In this document: positions 40,778-51,132 of the stretch, one piece after another | How the letters are laid out: every line of letters begins with the position of its first letter | How positions within the stretch are numbered: position 1 is the stretch's first letter | Assembly: GCA_001898465.1 (NCBI GenBank) | Contig: MKTX01000005.1 | Span: forward strand, 1-64,000 | Direction: 5' to 3' | Length of the DNA stretch: 64,000 nucleotides | Source of the DNA: Sphingobacteriales bacterium 39-19 | GTDB taxonomy: Bacteria > Bacteroidota > Bacteroidia > Chitinophagales > Chitinophagaceae | Translations under genes and position numbers: made by a program | The notes under the pieces: model-generated | Told to the model about the DNA's origin: nothing | Database searches by the model: none | What the model saw: only the letters and a program-made list of their open reading frames with translations

Positions 40778-41355
40778 AAAGCAATGCCGATCCCCAATTG
40801 AAAACCCTGGCTTTTCCATTTTTCTTTATTATCAATATCATTCAGGTTGGTTAAACCCAAAGCATACCGGCCGTAAATTTTAAATTTAGAAACATTTACC
40901 TGCACCCCGCCGAGCATACTAAAATCACCTTCTTTAAAAGCTTGCTGGCCTGTTTGCAGTAAATTTTTATCGGCACTTTTTAAAATACCAAACTGGGGGC
41001 CTGCCTGTAAATAGATAAAGGGGTTCAATTTGTAATTTACTATCAAAGGGATTTTAAAATACCTCAGTTGAGCGCCTTTCATATTCCCGAATTTATATAC
41101 ATCACTATAATTACTGCTGCTGTCAATATTTACCGAACTGAATAGAAATTCGGGTTGAATAGAGAACTTGGGAGAAATACCAATTTCTGTAAATACCCCC
41201 AGGTGATAACCATAAGAAAATTGTTCACTAAAAGTTTTGCTATTTATTTTTTGAATATCCGTACCTGCTTTTACACCAAATTGAAAGCCTTGTGCCAGGC
41301 AGGTAACACCTATTAAAGAGAAAGCAAAGACCAGGGTGAGCATTTTGTTTTTCAT
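40774..41355 (-). CDS. outer-membrane beta-barrel (PorT-like) protein
   Basis: 'FQFGVKAGTDIQKINS', 'SIQPEFLFSSV', 'GLTNLNDIDNKEKWKSQGFQLGIGIAF'. Confidence 0.75.
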   Translation of the reverse strand: MKNKMLTLVFAFSLIGVTCLAQGFQFGVKAGTDIQKINSKTFSEQFSYGYHLGVFTEIGISPKFSIQPEFLFSSVNIDSSSNYSDVYKFGNMKGAQLRYFKIPLIVNYKLNPFIYLQAGPQFGILKSADKNLLQTGQQAFKEGDFSMLGGVQVNVSKFKIYGRYALGLTNLNDIDNKEKWKSQGFQLGIGIAF

Positions 41356-41503
41356 GAAAATTTATTTTCTGTGTTGATAATGGTTTTTCCTGTAAAGCCA
41401 ATCTTTGTACCAAATTAAATATTGATTGCCAAGTAGCTTGTTAAAAAAACAATAAAGCATTCCATTATAAGATGCCTGTACTTGCAAAAAGTTTAAAATA
41501 AGG

Positions 41504-41534
41504 TTTGTTAATAACATGAAATAGCATACCTTTG
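41504..41534 (+). promoter_or_regulatory. Bacteroidota-type promoter TTTG-N19-TACCTTTG for the DEAD-box helicase
   Basis: Exact -33 TTTG (41504-41507), 19-nt spacer, -7 TACCTTTG (41527-41534). Confidence 0.75.
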
Positions 41535-41723
41535 CGGCGGTTTTTACAATTTTAGAATTGCATGACGTGCTAAGATGCTGTTGATAACAGTGTAAGAGTT
41601 ATCTCCTCTTTTTTTTCTCTCCAACGGCCGGGGCATTACATGTAACCAGAAACAATTTTTTGTGATGATACATGTTATTGCCAACGCAAATGCAGGGCGT
41701 CACTTTATATTAAACATTATAAC

Positions 41724-43427
41724 ATGAACTTATTTGAGTCATTAGGGCTTAACGAAAACATCGTAAAGTCAGTAGAAGCATTAGGCTTTACCGAACCTAC
41801 CGCTATACAGGAAAAAGCGATCCCCATCTTACTTTCAGGAACCACCGATTTTGTGGGCCTTGCCCAAACCGGTACCGGTAAAACTGCCGCTTTTGGATTA
41901 CCGCTTTTACAACTCATCCAGGCGGCAGATAAATTTCCGCAGGCATTAATAGTATGCCCTACACGTGAACTTTGTTTACAAATCACCAACGATATTACCA
42001 CTTTTGCGAAATTCAGCAAGGGTATGCACATTGAAGCCGTGTATGGAGGCGCCTCTATTGTAATGCAAATCCGAAACCTTAAAAGAGGCGTACAAATAGT
42101 AGTAGCCACACCAGGCAGGCTGATTGATTTGATAGAACGTAAAGCCATCGATCTGCAAAAAGTAAAGTATGTAGTATTAGATGAAGCCGATGAAATGCTG
42201 AATATGGGTTTTAGAGATGATATAGATTTTGTTTTGAAAAACACTATTAACCGGGAAAGTACCTGGTTGTTTAGTGCCACCATGCCGCCTGAAGTAAGGG
42301 CCATCTCTAAAAATTACATGACCCAACCCAAAGAAATTACCGTAGGCAAGAAAAACAGCGGGAATGCAAATATTGCTCACCAGTATTTTGTAGTGCCGGC
42401 CCAGCACCGGTATGAAGTGCTAAAAAGGGTGATCGATTTTAACCCCGGTATGTATGGTATTATTTTTACCAGGACAAAAGCCGATGCACAGGATATAGCT
42501 GAAAAACTTTCCCGTAGTGGTTACGATATTGAAGCATTGCATGGCGACCTTACCCAACAACAAAGAGATAAAGTAATGGGCCGTTTCCGCAACAAAACAT
42601 TACAGTTGCTTATTGCCACCGATGTTGCCGCCAGGGGTATTGATGTAGATGGTATTACCCACGTTATTAATTTTGAATTACCTGACGATTTGGAAGTATA
42701 TACTCACCGCAGCGGACGTACAGCCCGTGCCGGAAAGAGTGGAATCTGTATTTCTATTTGCCATAGCAGGGAGTTGTACAAGATCCGTTCGATAGAAAAA
42801 CTAATTAATGCTTCTTTTCATAAACTGGATGTACCTTCCGGTAGTGATGTCTGCAGAAAACAATTTTTTCATTTTATGGATAAATTAAATGCGGTAGATA
42901 TATCAAACGGCGAATATGAAAATTATTTACCCGACCTGATCAAAAAATTTGAAAATGTAAGTAAGGAAGAAGTTTTACAACGGGTGGCGGCTTTGGAGTT
43001 TAATCAATTTTTAAAATATTACAACAATGCCGATGATCTGAATTCTAAAGAAATACGTATCCCCCGTAATGAATCCAGGGAAACAGGAGGCCGCCGGGAA
43101 CGGGGATCTTACAACCGGCGGGATAATGGATATACCCGGTTATTTATAAACCTGGGAACAAAAGATGGTTTTTATAAAGCCAGTTTTTTACAATTCATTT
43201 TAGATGAAAGTAATTTAAATAAAGAAGTGCTTGGCAAAATTGATATGCGAGATATGAATACCTGGGTAGAAGTAGATCAGCAAAACGCAGGTAAAATGAT
43301 AAAATCTTTGGATGGCAAAAAATTCAATAATCGTATTATCCGTATGAATGAAGCGGATGGCGGATTTAAAAGACCCTCTGATGAGGGCAGAAGACAGCAT
43401 AGCAGCCAACGCAAACGGGCTTATTAA
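41724..43427 (+). CDS. DEAD/DEAH-box RNA helicase (DeaD/CsdA-like, with C-terminal RNA-binding-like extension)
   Basis: 'AQTGTGKTAAFGLPLL', 'PTRELCLQI', 'LDEADEMLNMGF', 'FSATMP', 'HRSGRTARAG'. Confidence 0.93.
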   Translation: MNLFESLGLNENIVKSVEALGFTEPTAIQEKAIPILLSGTTDFVGLAQTGTGKTAAFGLPLLQLIQAADKFPQALIVCPTRELCLQITNDITTFAKFSKGMHIEAVYGGASIVMQIRNLKRGVQIVVATPGRLIDLIERKAIDLQKVKYVVLDEADEMLNMGFRDDIDFVLKNTINRESTWLFSATMPPEVRAISKNYMTQPKEITVGKKNSGNANIAHQYFVVPAQHRYEVLKRVIDFNPGMYGIIFTRTKADAQDIAEKLSRSGYDIEALHGDLTQQQRDKVMGRFRNKTLQLLIATDVAARGIDVDGITHVINFELPDDLEVYTHRSGRTARAGKSGICISICHSRELYKIRSIEKLINASFHKLDVPSGSDVCRKQFFHFMDKLNAVDISNGEYENYLPDLIKKFENVSKEEVLQRVAALEFNQFLKYYNNADDLNSKEIRIPRNESRETGGRRERGSYNRRDNGYTRLFINLGTKDGFYKASFLQFILDESNLNKEVLGKIDMRDMNTWVEVDQQNAGKMIKSLDGKKFNNRIIRMNEADGGFKRPSDEGRRQHSSQRKRAY

Positions 43428-43453
43428 TTGTCATTACGAATATGTATTTACAG

Positions 43454-43481
43454 GGTTGTTTTAATTAAACAACCTTTTTTT
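43454..43481 (+). terminator. rho-independent terminator of the DEAD-box helicase gene
   Basis: GGTTGTTT-taatt-AAACAACC followed by TTTTTTT. Confidence 0.88.
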
Positions 43482-43534
43482 ATTTATTTTTTTACAAAAA
43501 ACTTACCCCCCATTACCCCTTTATGAAATGAGTT

Positions 43535-44782
43535 CTATTGACTTAAAATAAATTGGCGCAACATATTTAAACCATGCATAGCTGTTAATTGTATATTTTT
43601 TTGCCGGTCAAAACGCAAATTCAATTTTTTAGTTTGTATATCCAATGCACTGCCTACCGCAATCCAAACGGTGCCTACCGGTTTTTCTGCTGAGCCTCCA
43701 CCGGGGCCCATAATGCCGGTAACAGCAATCGCATAAGTAGATTTTAATTTACTCAAAACACCTGTTAACATTTCCCTTGCTACCGGCTCACTCACAGCTC
43801 CGTATTGCTGCAGTATTTCACTGTTCACTGATAATACTTCTTCTTTTACCGCATTGCTATAGCAAACCACGCCCCCATTATAATAGGCAGAAGAACCTGG
43901 CATGGATGTTATTAAATGAGAAATATAACCGCCCGTACAACTTTCTGCAAGCGCTAAACTGGCATTTTGCCGGGTAAGTAAATGAGCTACTACTGATTCT
44001 AAAGTTTCATCTTTATCCGTTACCATATATGCAGCAACCAATTGCTTCAATTGCCGGAAAAGTGTATCTAACAAGGAAGATGTTTGCGCTTTATCTTTCC
44101 CGGTAGCAGTAAGCCGGAGCCGAACCATCCCATGGGCGGGTAAGTATGCCAGGCGTACTGAAGAGGGCAATGATTTTTCGTAATCATTAATCATTTCTGC
44201 CAGGAAGGATTCACCAATACCCGCCGTTAACAAAGTTTGATGTACGATGCACTCCATCCCAAACTCCTTTATCAAATATGGAATTACTCCGTCTTCCATC
44301 ATACCCATCATTTCATCAGGCACGCCCGGCATACTAATAAATATTTTTTCGTTCTGCTTAAATAGCATCCCCGGGGCAGTACCTCTTTTATTTAGCAATA
44401 CAGTACAGCAATCCGGCACCTCGGCTTGTTTTAAATTGATTTCCTGTAAGGGCCTTTTAAAAACTTCTTCAAATAAATATGTTACATTCTTTAACGCTTC
44501 AGTATCTACAATCATCTTACCTCCAAAATATGCGCACAATACATACTTAGTAATATCATCGTTTGTAGGCCCCAATCCACCAGTTATCAATATCACGGAA
44601 GATTGTTTTCTCTCTTCATCAAGGGCATGTATAATATCCGGCTTATTATCGCCAATAGCAACCCTGCGAATAACCGCAAAACCTGCTTTATTTAATGCCT
44701 GAGCCATCCAGGCGCTATTGGTATCTACTACCTGGCCAATAAGCAATTCGTCGCCAATGGTAATGATTGAAACAGGGATCAT
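43535..44782 (-). CDS. cinA: CinA-family protein (MoaB-like plus nicotinamide-nucleotide amidase domains)
   Basis: 'ITIGDELLIGQVVDTNSAWMAQAL', 'ITGGLGPTNDD', 'LALAESCTGGYISHLIT', 'TGIMGPGGG'. Confidence 0.92.
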   Translation of the reverse strand: MIPVSIITIGDELLIGQVVDTNSAWMAQALNKAGFAVIRRVAIGDNKPDIIHALDEERKQSSVILITGGLGPTNDDITKYVLCAYFGGKMIVDTEALKNVTYLFEEVFKRPLQEINLKQAEVPDCCTVLLNKRGTAPGMLFKQNEKIFISMPGVPDEMMGMMEDGVIPYLIKEFGMECIVHQTLLTAGIGESFLAEMINDYEKSLPSSVRLAYLPAHGMVRLRLTATGKDKAQTSSLLDTLFRQLKQLVAAYMVTDKDETLESVVAHLLTRQNASLALAESCTGGYISHLITSMPGSSAYYNGGVVCYSNAVKEEVLSVNSEILQQYGAVSEPVAREMLTGVLSKLKSTYAIAVTGIMGPGGGSAEKPVGTVWIAVGSALDIQTKKLNLRFDRQKNIQLTAMHGLNMLRQFILSQ

Positions 44783-44892
44783 ACTTTAAAATTAAATTAG
44801 GCCAGGAACAATACGCTTATTGAATCTGCAGAAAATACAACTTCATTTCCGGGCACAACAAAATTAATTCATTTAGCTTTGGAGTTATAAAT

Positions 44893-46302
44893 ATGTTTAT
44901 GAAAGCCTTACTCCTTCTTGTTTTTATAACTTCTTTCCAGGCTGGCCTTACCCAGGAACTTCCTGTTACCCTTTCAGAATATTTTTCAAAGATGGAAGAA
45001 GACCCCCAATTTTCATCAGCCATTATCGGGTTTTATGTGCTGGAATCCAAATCCGGTAAGATCATTTATTCTAAAAATGAAAATACAGGCCTGGCGCCTG
45101 CCAGTACTTTAAAAATTATTACCAGCGCCACTGCTTTTGAGATGCTGGGAAAAGATTATAGATTTAAAACAACTATTGGGTACAGCGGGAAAATTACGAA
45201 GCATGTATTGGATGGTAACTTAATTATTACCGGATACGGAGATCCCAGCTTTGGCAGTGACAGATGGCAACAAACTTCACATCCTGAAAAAGAAATAGCA
45301 GCCCTTTTACAAGCCAGAGGAATAAAAAAAATTACGGGGGGTATTTTTGTAAACGATCTCAAATGGGGTTATGACCCCATACCCGATGGCTGGATATGGC
45401 AGGATATTGGAAACTATTATGGAGCAGGAGCACGTGGTTTTAACTGGCACGAAAACCAGTTTGATTTATTCTTACAATCAGCAGATACAGCAGGGGGACC
45501 TACAACCCTTATAAAAACAGCACCTCCTTGTATAGCCAGAAATATGATAAACGCAATTGGCACCGGCGAAAAAAACAGTGGCGATAATGCTTATTTATAT
45601 TCAACACCATATAACAATAAAATATTTGCTAAAGGAACCATTCCCCCGGCTAAAAATAATTTCAATGTAAAAGGAAGCCTTCCCGATGCTGCCCTAACTT
45701 TTGCTGAGGTATTGGGAAATTACTTAACCGATGCCGGTATTTCTCACCCTGCATTATATCGTTCATATGGGTACCTGTATTTGCAAAATGAACCCTTTCC
45801 ACAACAGGCAGATACTTTACAAACGCTTTATTCCCCCATTTTAGATTCTATTAACTATTGGTTTTTGCAAAAAAGCGTAAACCTGTTTGGAGAAGCATTT
45901 TTAAAAATGATGGCAATTGAAAAAAATAAACCCGGTCTCACCGATTCGGGCGTACATATCATCCGTAATTTTTGGGCAGCCCAACAAATTGAAAAAAACA
46001 CATTGAAGATAGTAGATGGCAGTGGCTTATCACCCGCCAACCGGGTAACGGCAAAAGCATTGGTGAACATACTTTCATATGCCAGGAAACAGAGCTGGTT
46101 CCCCCGCTTTTATGATGCCTTACCGGTAATACATGGTATTAAAATGAAAAGCGGGTACATAAGTGGTGCCCGGGCATATACCGGTTTTATTGAAAACAAA
46201 AAAGGAGAAAATTTTACATTTGCCATTATCGTAAACAATATTGATGGTAGCCCAACCAGTTCCCGGGAAAAAATATGGCAACTCCTGGATTTGCTTAAAT
46301 AA
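44893..46302 (+). CDS. dacB: D-alanyl-D-alanine carboxypeptidase/endopeptidase (PBP4, S13)
   Basis: 'GLAPASTLKIITSATAFEMLG' SxxK, 'DGSGLSPANRVTAKALV' SxN-like, 'MKSGYISGARAYTGFI' KSG. Confidence 0.92.
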   Translation: MFMKALLLLVFITSFQAGLTQELPVTLSEYFSKMEEDPQFSSAIIGFYVLESKSGKIIYSKNENTGLAPASTLKIITSATAFEMLGKDYRFKTTIGYSGKITKHVLDGNLIITGYGDPSFGSDRWQQTSHPEKEIAALLQARGIKKITGGIFVNDLKWGYDPIPDGWIWQDIGNYYGAGARGFNWHENQFDLFLQSADTAGGPTTLIKTAPPCIARNMINAIGTGEKNSGDNAYLYSTPYNNKIFAKGTIPPAKNNFNVKGSLPDAALTFAEVLGNYLTDAGISHPALYRSYGYLYLQNEPFPQQADTLQTLYSPILDSINYWFLQKSVNLFGEAFLKMMAIEKNKPGLTDSGVHIIRNFWAAQQIEKNTLKIVDGSGLSPANRVTAKALVNILSYARKQSWFPRFYDALPVIHGIKMKSGYISGARAYTGFIENKKGENFTFAIIVNNIDGSPTSSREKIWQLLDLLK

Positions 46303-46371
46303 AAAGCGCTGTCGAAAGGCGGTTTTACATACATGTAAGGCCTTCTTTATTTTGGCAATACATGAGGGTGT

Positions 46372-46403
46372 AAAAAAATCCCGATAGAAGTACTTATCGG
46401 GAT
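46372..46403 (-). terminator. rho-independent terminator of the citrate synthase gene
   Basis: ATCCCGATA...TATCGGGAT (46378-46386/46395-46403) followed by TTTTTTT on minus. Confidence 0.85.
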
Positions 46404-46431
46404 CTTATTTGCATTTGTAATTAATATATTT

Positions 46432-47748
46432 TTAAATTTCTTCTTTCCCTTCTAACCAAAGTTTTATTTGATCGGTAGTAACAGATTTAGGCCTTTCCAA
46501 TGGCAGGTTCAGGGCCCGATCCCAGCAAAGGCTGGCCAATACGCCCAGTGCACGGCTTACACCAAATAGTACGGTATAAAATTCATATTCCACCATGCCG
46601 TAATGCACCAATAAAGCACCACTGTGGGCATCTACATTGGGCCAGGGGTTTTTGATTTTTGCAATAGATTGTAAAATGGGCGGCACTGTTTCATAAATAT
46701 TCCACACTGTATTTACCAGGGGATCATCTGGCATATGCTTTTTACCAAATTCCATTTGGGCAGTAAAGCGAGGATCTGTTTTGCGTAATACCGCATGGCC
46801 ATAACCCGGTACCACTTTACCTTCACTCAATGTTTTTTCAACGTATTCCTGTATTTGTTTTTTACTTGGGTTTTTGCTGCCGATAGATTCCTGCATATCA
46901 AAAATCCATTTAATCACTTCCTGGTTTGCTAACCCATGTAACGGGCCGGCTAGCCCATTCATACCTGCTGCAAATGCCAGGTAAGGATCGCTTAATGCAG
47001 AACCCACTAAATGGGTAGCATGGGCAGAAACATTCCCGCCTTCATGATCGGCATGGATGGTCATGTATAAACGCATCAGTTCTCTAAATCCTTTATCTTC
47101 AAACCCCAGCATGTGTGCAAAATTACCAGCCCAATCCAGCAATCCATTTGGCTGAATATGATCACCGTTTTTATATTTACGACGATATATATAGGCGGCG
47201 ATCCGGGGCAGGCGGGCTAATAAGATCAGGGCATCATCAAAAGTAGCTTCCCAATAATCTTTTTTATTCATGCCTTTGGCATATTTTTTTGCAAATTCAC
47301 TCTCAGTTTGCAAAGCCATGATGCCTACAACAAATTGCGTCATTGGATGAGAAGAAACCGGCATGGCTTCAATAGTTGCAAATACATGATTGGGTACATG
47401 GCTTCTGCGTTGCAATACATTGGTTACATGTTTTACTTCTTCTGCATTGGGGAGGTCGCCAATAAGCATTAAATATAAAAGGCCTTCGGGCAATGGTTCA
47501 TTACCATTGGGCGCCTTGGGTAGCTTTTCCTGTAATTCGGGTATGCTATAGCCCCGGAAGCGGATCCCTTCCTGCGGATCGAGCAAGGAGGTTTCTGTTA
47601 TTAATCCTGTGATTCCCCGCATTCCCTGAAAAACCTGGAGCAAATTATAATCTGAAACTACTTTTGAACCGTGTTCTTTTAATATCTCTTTAAATTCGGC
47701 AGCAACTTTATCTGATTTAGCTACAAACCTGTCTTTCATTATTCCCAT
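46432..47748 (-). CDS. gltA: citrate synthase, mitochondrial/eukaryotic-like type
   Basis: 'GYGHAVLRKTDPRFTAQ', 'KNPWPNVDAHSGALLVHYGM', 'FGVSRALGVLASLCWDRALNLPLERPKS'. Confidence 0.93.
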   Translation of the reverse strand: MGIMKDRFVAKSDKVAAEFKEILKEHGSKVVSDYNLLQVFQGMRGITGLITETSLLDPQEGIRFRGYSIPELQEKLPKAPNGNEPLPEGLLYLMLIGDLPNAEEVKHVTNVLQRRSHVPNHVFATIEAMPVSSHPMTQFVVGIMALQTESEFAKKYAKGMNKKDYWEATFDDALILLARLPRIAAYIYRRKYKNGDHIQPNGLLDWAGNFAHMLGFEDKGFRELMRLYMTIHADHEGGNVSAHATHLVGSALSDPYLAFAAGMNGLAGPLHGLANQEVIKWIFDMQESIGSKNPSKKQIQEYVEKTLSEGKVVPGYGHAVLRKTDPRFTAQMEFGKKHMPDDPLVNTVWNIYETVPPILQSIAKIKNPWPNVDAHSGALLVHYGMVEYEFYTVLFGVSRALGVLASLCWDRALNLPLERPKSVTTDQIKLWLEGKEEI

Positions 47749-47853
47749 GTCAATATCATTATAAAAGGTAAATTATTTGGTATAAAATTACGATGACTGT
47801 AACTGGAAAACAAATCTCAATAAAGAAAATTAATAAGCCAAGCGATACAACCC

Positions 47854-48951
47854 TTATTTGGGTGCTGTTTTGTAAATATAAAAAGCAAGCAAGCCAAATA
47901 CCAAGTTAGGCGTCCAGGCGGCCAGTAAAGGCGAGAAACTGCCTTTGGTTGCAAATACCACACTAAAGCGGCTGAATAAAATATAAGTTACACTCAATAA
48001 CACGCCAATGGCAATATGCGCTCCGCTTCCTCCTCTTACTTTACGGGAGGCAAGCGCCATACCTATTACCGTTAAAATGATTACTGATACCGGGATGGCA
48101 TCCCGGTTATACCGCTCTACCAATAAATCATTCAACCCTTCTGAGCCTCTTAATCGTTCATTTTCTATATAGGCATCTAATTGCCGGGTAGGCATTTGAT
48201 CTTTTAAATATTCATCTTTACGAAGATCAATGGGTTTAAAATTATAATTCATCAGCAACTGCCGGGCATGGCTTACCTGTTCGGAAATAGGAAATATTTT
48301 CCTTTCTACAGCATTGCTCAATCGCCATTTTAAACTGGACGTGTCCCAATTAAATGTAGAGGCCCTTAAATTATAAAGCAGTTTACTGCTGTCATCAAAT
48401 TTTTGATAAAAAAATCCATTCCCTGTTTTGGTAACGGTATCGTAACCCCGGATGCCTACATATGCATTTTTATCTACTTTAAAATACAGGTTTTGTATAT
48501 AACTCTTATTGGTATTAAGCATACCCCTGTTTACATCAATATAGGTTTTACTAAAATCGCCATATTTCATATTGGCTTTGGGTACTACATATTGATACCC
48601 CATCCATAATATGCCTGCCAGGATAAAGGCGCCGGCCATATATGGAACCAACATGCGCCTGAAACTGGTGCCGCTGCTTAGTATGGCAATTATTTCTGAC
48701 CGGCCGGCCATTTTGGATGTAAAATAAATTACCGATAAAAAAACAAATAAAGGAAACAGCATGGCATCAATACGAGGTATAAACCCAATATAATATTGAG
48801 AAAAAATTTGCCATGCAGAAAGATTCGCTTTTACAAAATCATCGGTTTTCTCACTTATATCTACTACTACTATAATTACGGTAAATAAAATAATACAGAA
48901 AAAAAAGGTAGTAAGAAACTTACCCAATATGTATTGATCTATTTTTTTCAT
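47854..48951 (-). CDS. LptF/LptG-family permease
   Basis: 'MKKIDQYILGKFLTTFFFCIILFTVIIVVVDISEK' and C-terminal TM block; LptF/G architecture. Confidence 0.85.
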   Translation of the reverse strand: MKKIDQYILGKFLTTFFFCIILFTVIIVVVDISEKTDDFVKANLSAWQIFSQYYIGFIPRIDAMLFPLFVFLSVIYFTSKMAGRSEIIAILSSGTSFRRMLVPYMAGAFILAGILWMGYQYVVPKANMKYGDFSKTYIDVNRGMLNTNKSYIQNLYFKVDKNAYVGIRGYDTVTKTGNGFFYQKFDDSSKLLYNLRASTFNWDTSSLKWRLSNAVERKIFPISEQVSHARQLLMNYNFKPIDLRKDEYLKDQMPTRQLDAYIENERLRGSEGLNDLLVERYNRDAIPVSVIILTVIGMALASRKVRGGSGAHIAIGVLLSVTYILFSRFSVVFATKGSFSPLLAAWTPNLVFGLLAFYIYKTAPK

Positions 48952-48970
48952 TACTGGCCTGAAAGATAAT

Positions 48971-50227
48971 TTAATTATTGCTCCCGTTATTTTTCATTTC
49001 GTTAAAAGTAGCCATACTATTTGCTGCTATCCAGCCACTGGTCCATGCATGCTGAAAATTAAACCCTCCGGTAATGCCATCAACATCTAAAATTTCGCCG
49101 GCAAAATAGAGGCCCGGTATAATCTTACTTTGCATGGTATGGGCATCTACTTCACTTAAATCAATACCTCCTGCGGTTACAAATTCTTCTTTAAAAGTAG
49201 TTTTCCCCCGGATAACAATAGCATAATTACATATATTTTTTGCCAATAGATTTTGCCTTTTTGCCGGTACATCAGCCCAGCGGATTGACGTATCCAGGCC
49301 CGATTCCCGTATTAAAAATTCCCATAGCCTTGCCGGTAAATCAAATGGGTTTTTATTTATTAATTTTTGCCCGGCCCTTTCAAAACGTAATTGCTGCAAT
49401 TTCTCTATGGCTGTATTTTCATTTAATGAAGGATACCAATTGACCGATATTGTAAAATCATATTTTTTTTCTGCCAGTATACGGGCTCCCCAGGCACTTA
49501 ATTTCAAAATTGCCGGTCCGCTCAGTCCCCAATGGGTAATCAGGATGGCGCCCCTTTGCTGAAGCGGGGTTCCGTTTATTTTTACCTGGGCCTGGCTTAC
49601 CACAATTCCCATCAGGCTTGTAATTTTTTTTTCTCTTGCATTAAAGGTAAATAAAGAGGGTACCGGCATTTGTATATGATGACCTAAAGCCGTAAGAAAA
49701 TTAAATTTTTCAGCATTTGCAAAACCGCCACAGGCAACACAAACAAAATCTGCTTGTAGTATTACCTGGTTTTGCATTTCTACTGTAAATATACCGGACT
49801 CCTTTTTCAAGGATTTCACTTCGGCATGGGTGCGAATTTCTACCTGGTATTTATTGGCTTCGGCAACTAGGCATGCAATAATGGTTTGCGCATCATTTGT
49901 AACCGGGAACATGCGGCCATCCGGCTCTGTATGCAGGTGTACCCCTCTTTCTAAAAACCATTGGATGGTATCGGGTGTAAAAAATTGATGAAAAGATTTC
50001 TTTACAAAAGAAGCGCCCCTGGGATAATTTTTAACCATTTCGGCAATACTAAAACAGGCATGTGTTACATTGCAGCGGCCCCCTCCACTTACTTTTACTT
50101 TGGATAAAAGCTTTTGTGTTTTTTCTAAAATAATCACTTGCCATTCCGGTTGCCTGCGGGCTGCATTAATGGCGCAAAAAAAACCGGCAGCACCTCCTCC
50201 AATTACCACAAGTGATTTTGTTTTCAT
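48971..50227 (-). CDS. HI0933-like NAD(P)/FAD-dependent oxidoreductase
   Basis: 'VVIGGGAAGFFCAINAARR', 'KVSGGGRCNVTH', 'AGEILDVDGITGGFNFQHAWTSGWIAA'. Confidence 0.92.
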   Translation of the reverse strand: MKTKSLVVIGGGAAGFFCAINAARRQPEWQVIILEKTQKLLSKVKVSGGGRCNVTHACFSIAEMVKNYPRGASFVKKSFHQFFTPDTIQWFLERGVHLHTEPDGRMFPVTNDAQTIIACLVAEANKYQVEIRTHAEVKSLKKESGIFTVEMQNQVILQADFVCVACGGFANAEKFNFLTALGHHIQMPVPSLFTFNAREKKITSLMGIVVSQAQVKINGTPLQQRGAILITHWGLSGPAILKLSAWGARILAEKKYDFTISVNWYPSLNENTAIEKLQQLRFERAGQKLINKNPFDLPARLWEFLIRESGLDTSIRWADVPAKRQNLLAKNICNYAIVIRGKTTFKEEFVTAGGIDLSEVDAHTMQSKIIPGLYFAGEILDVDGITGGFNFQHAWTSGWIAANSMATFNEMKNNGSNN

Positions 50228-50256
50228 GTATTGCTGCGAAATTAATTACAATTCGC

Positions 50257-51060
50257 TTAATCGTGGCACCAGCTCAGGTTGATATTGGCTCTTTCTGCTT
50301 TTTCAAGTTCGGCATACGAGGAAAGAATATCGGGGTCGCCGGTGGTAATACATACATCATGTTCAAAATGTGCCGAAGGTTTCCGGTCTTTTGTAAGTAC
50401 CGTCCAGCCGTCTTTTAAAAAATCTACATTTTTTGTACCCATATTGATCATCGGTTCAATTGCAAGTACCATCCCTTCTTTTAACTTTTCCCGGGTTCCT
50501 CTTTTTCCATAATTGGGTACTTGGGGGTCTTCGTGCAATTCACGGCCCAGGCCATGGCCTACCAGTTCTCTTACCACCCCATATCCATGTTGCTTTTCAG
50601 TAAATTCCTGGATGGCGTGAGCAATATCGCCAATCCTGTTTCCTTTTCGGGCTTTATCAATACCGAGGTATAACGATTGCTTGGTTACTTTAAGCAGTTT
50701 TTTTACTTCATCACTTACTTTTCCTATTGCATAAGTATAGGCACTATCACCATGAAATCCATTTTTATAAACGCCTATATCCAGTGAAATAATATCCCCC
50801 TCTTTTAATACATACGAGCCGGGGAAACCGTGTACAACCGCTTCATTTACCGATATGCAGGTAGCTGCCGGAAACCCGCCATAATTTTTAAAAGATGGGA
50901 GACCCCCGTTATCTAAAATAAAGGTTTCTACCCAATCATTTACCTGCTGGGTAGTGATGCCCGGTTTTAACTGAGCCGCGGCAACAGCATGGGCACTGCC
51001 TACCAGCAGGCAGCTGTGGCGCATTATTTCTATTTCTTCTTTTGTTTTATATTGAATCAT
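50257..51060 (-). CDS. map: type I methionine aminopeptidase
   Basis: 'IMRHSCLLVG', 'NEAVVHGFPG', 'GHGLGRELHEDPQVPNYG', 'VLAIEPMIN'; adjacent to secY. Confidence 0.95.
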   Translation of the reverse strand: MIQYKTKEEIEIMRHSCLLVGSAHAVAAAQLKPGITTQQVNDWVETFILDNGGLPSFKNYGGFPAATCISVNEAVVHGFPGSYVLKEGDIISLDIGVYKNGFHGDSAYTYAIGKVSDEVKKLLKVTKQSLYLGIDKARKGNRIGDIAHAIQEFTEKQHGYGVVRELVGHGLGRELHEDPQVPNYGKRGTREKLKEGMVLAIEPMINMGTKNVDFLKDGWTVLTKDRKPSAHFEHDVCITTGDPDILSSYAELEKAERANINLSWCHD

Positions 51061-51132
51061 TGTATCACCATCTTAAAATATAAACCCTAACGAAGAACGT
51101 CAGGGTTTACAAAAATGAATTTATTTATTTTT

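Noticed and set aside
41717-42304. 195-aa minus-strand ORF
   Set aside because: Antisense to the well-supported DEAD-box helicase; composition artefact with no recognisable domain
44247-44702. 151-aa plus-strand ORF
   Set aside because: Antisense to cinA
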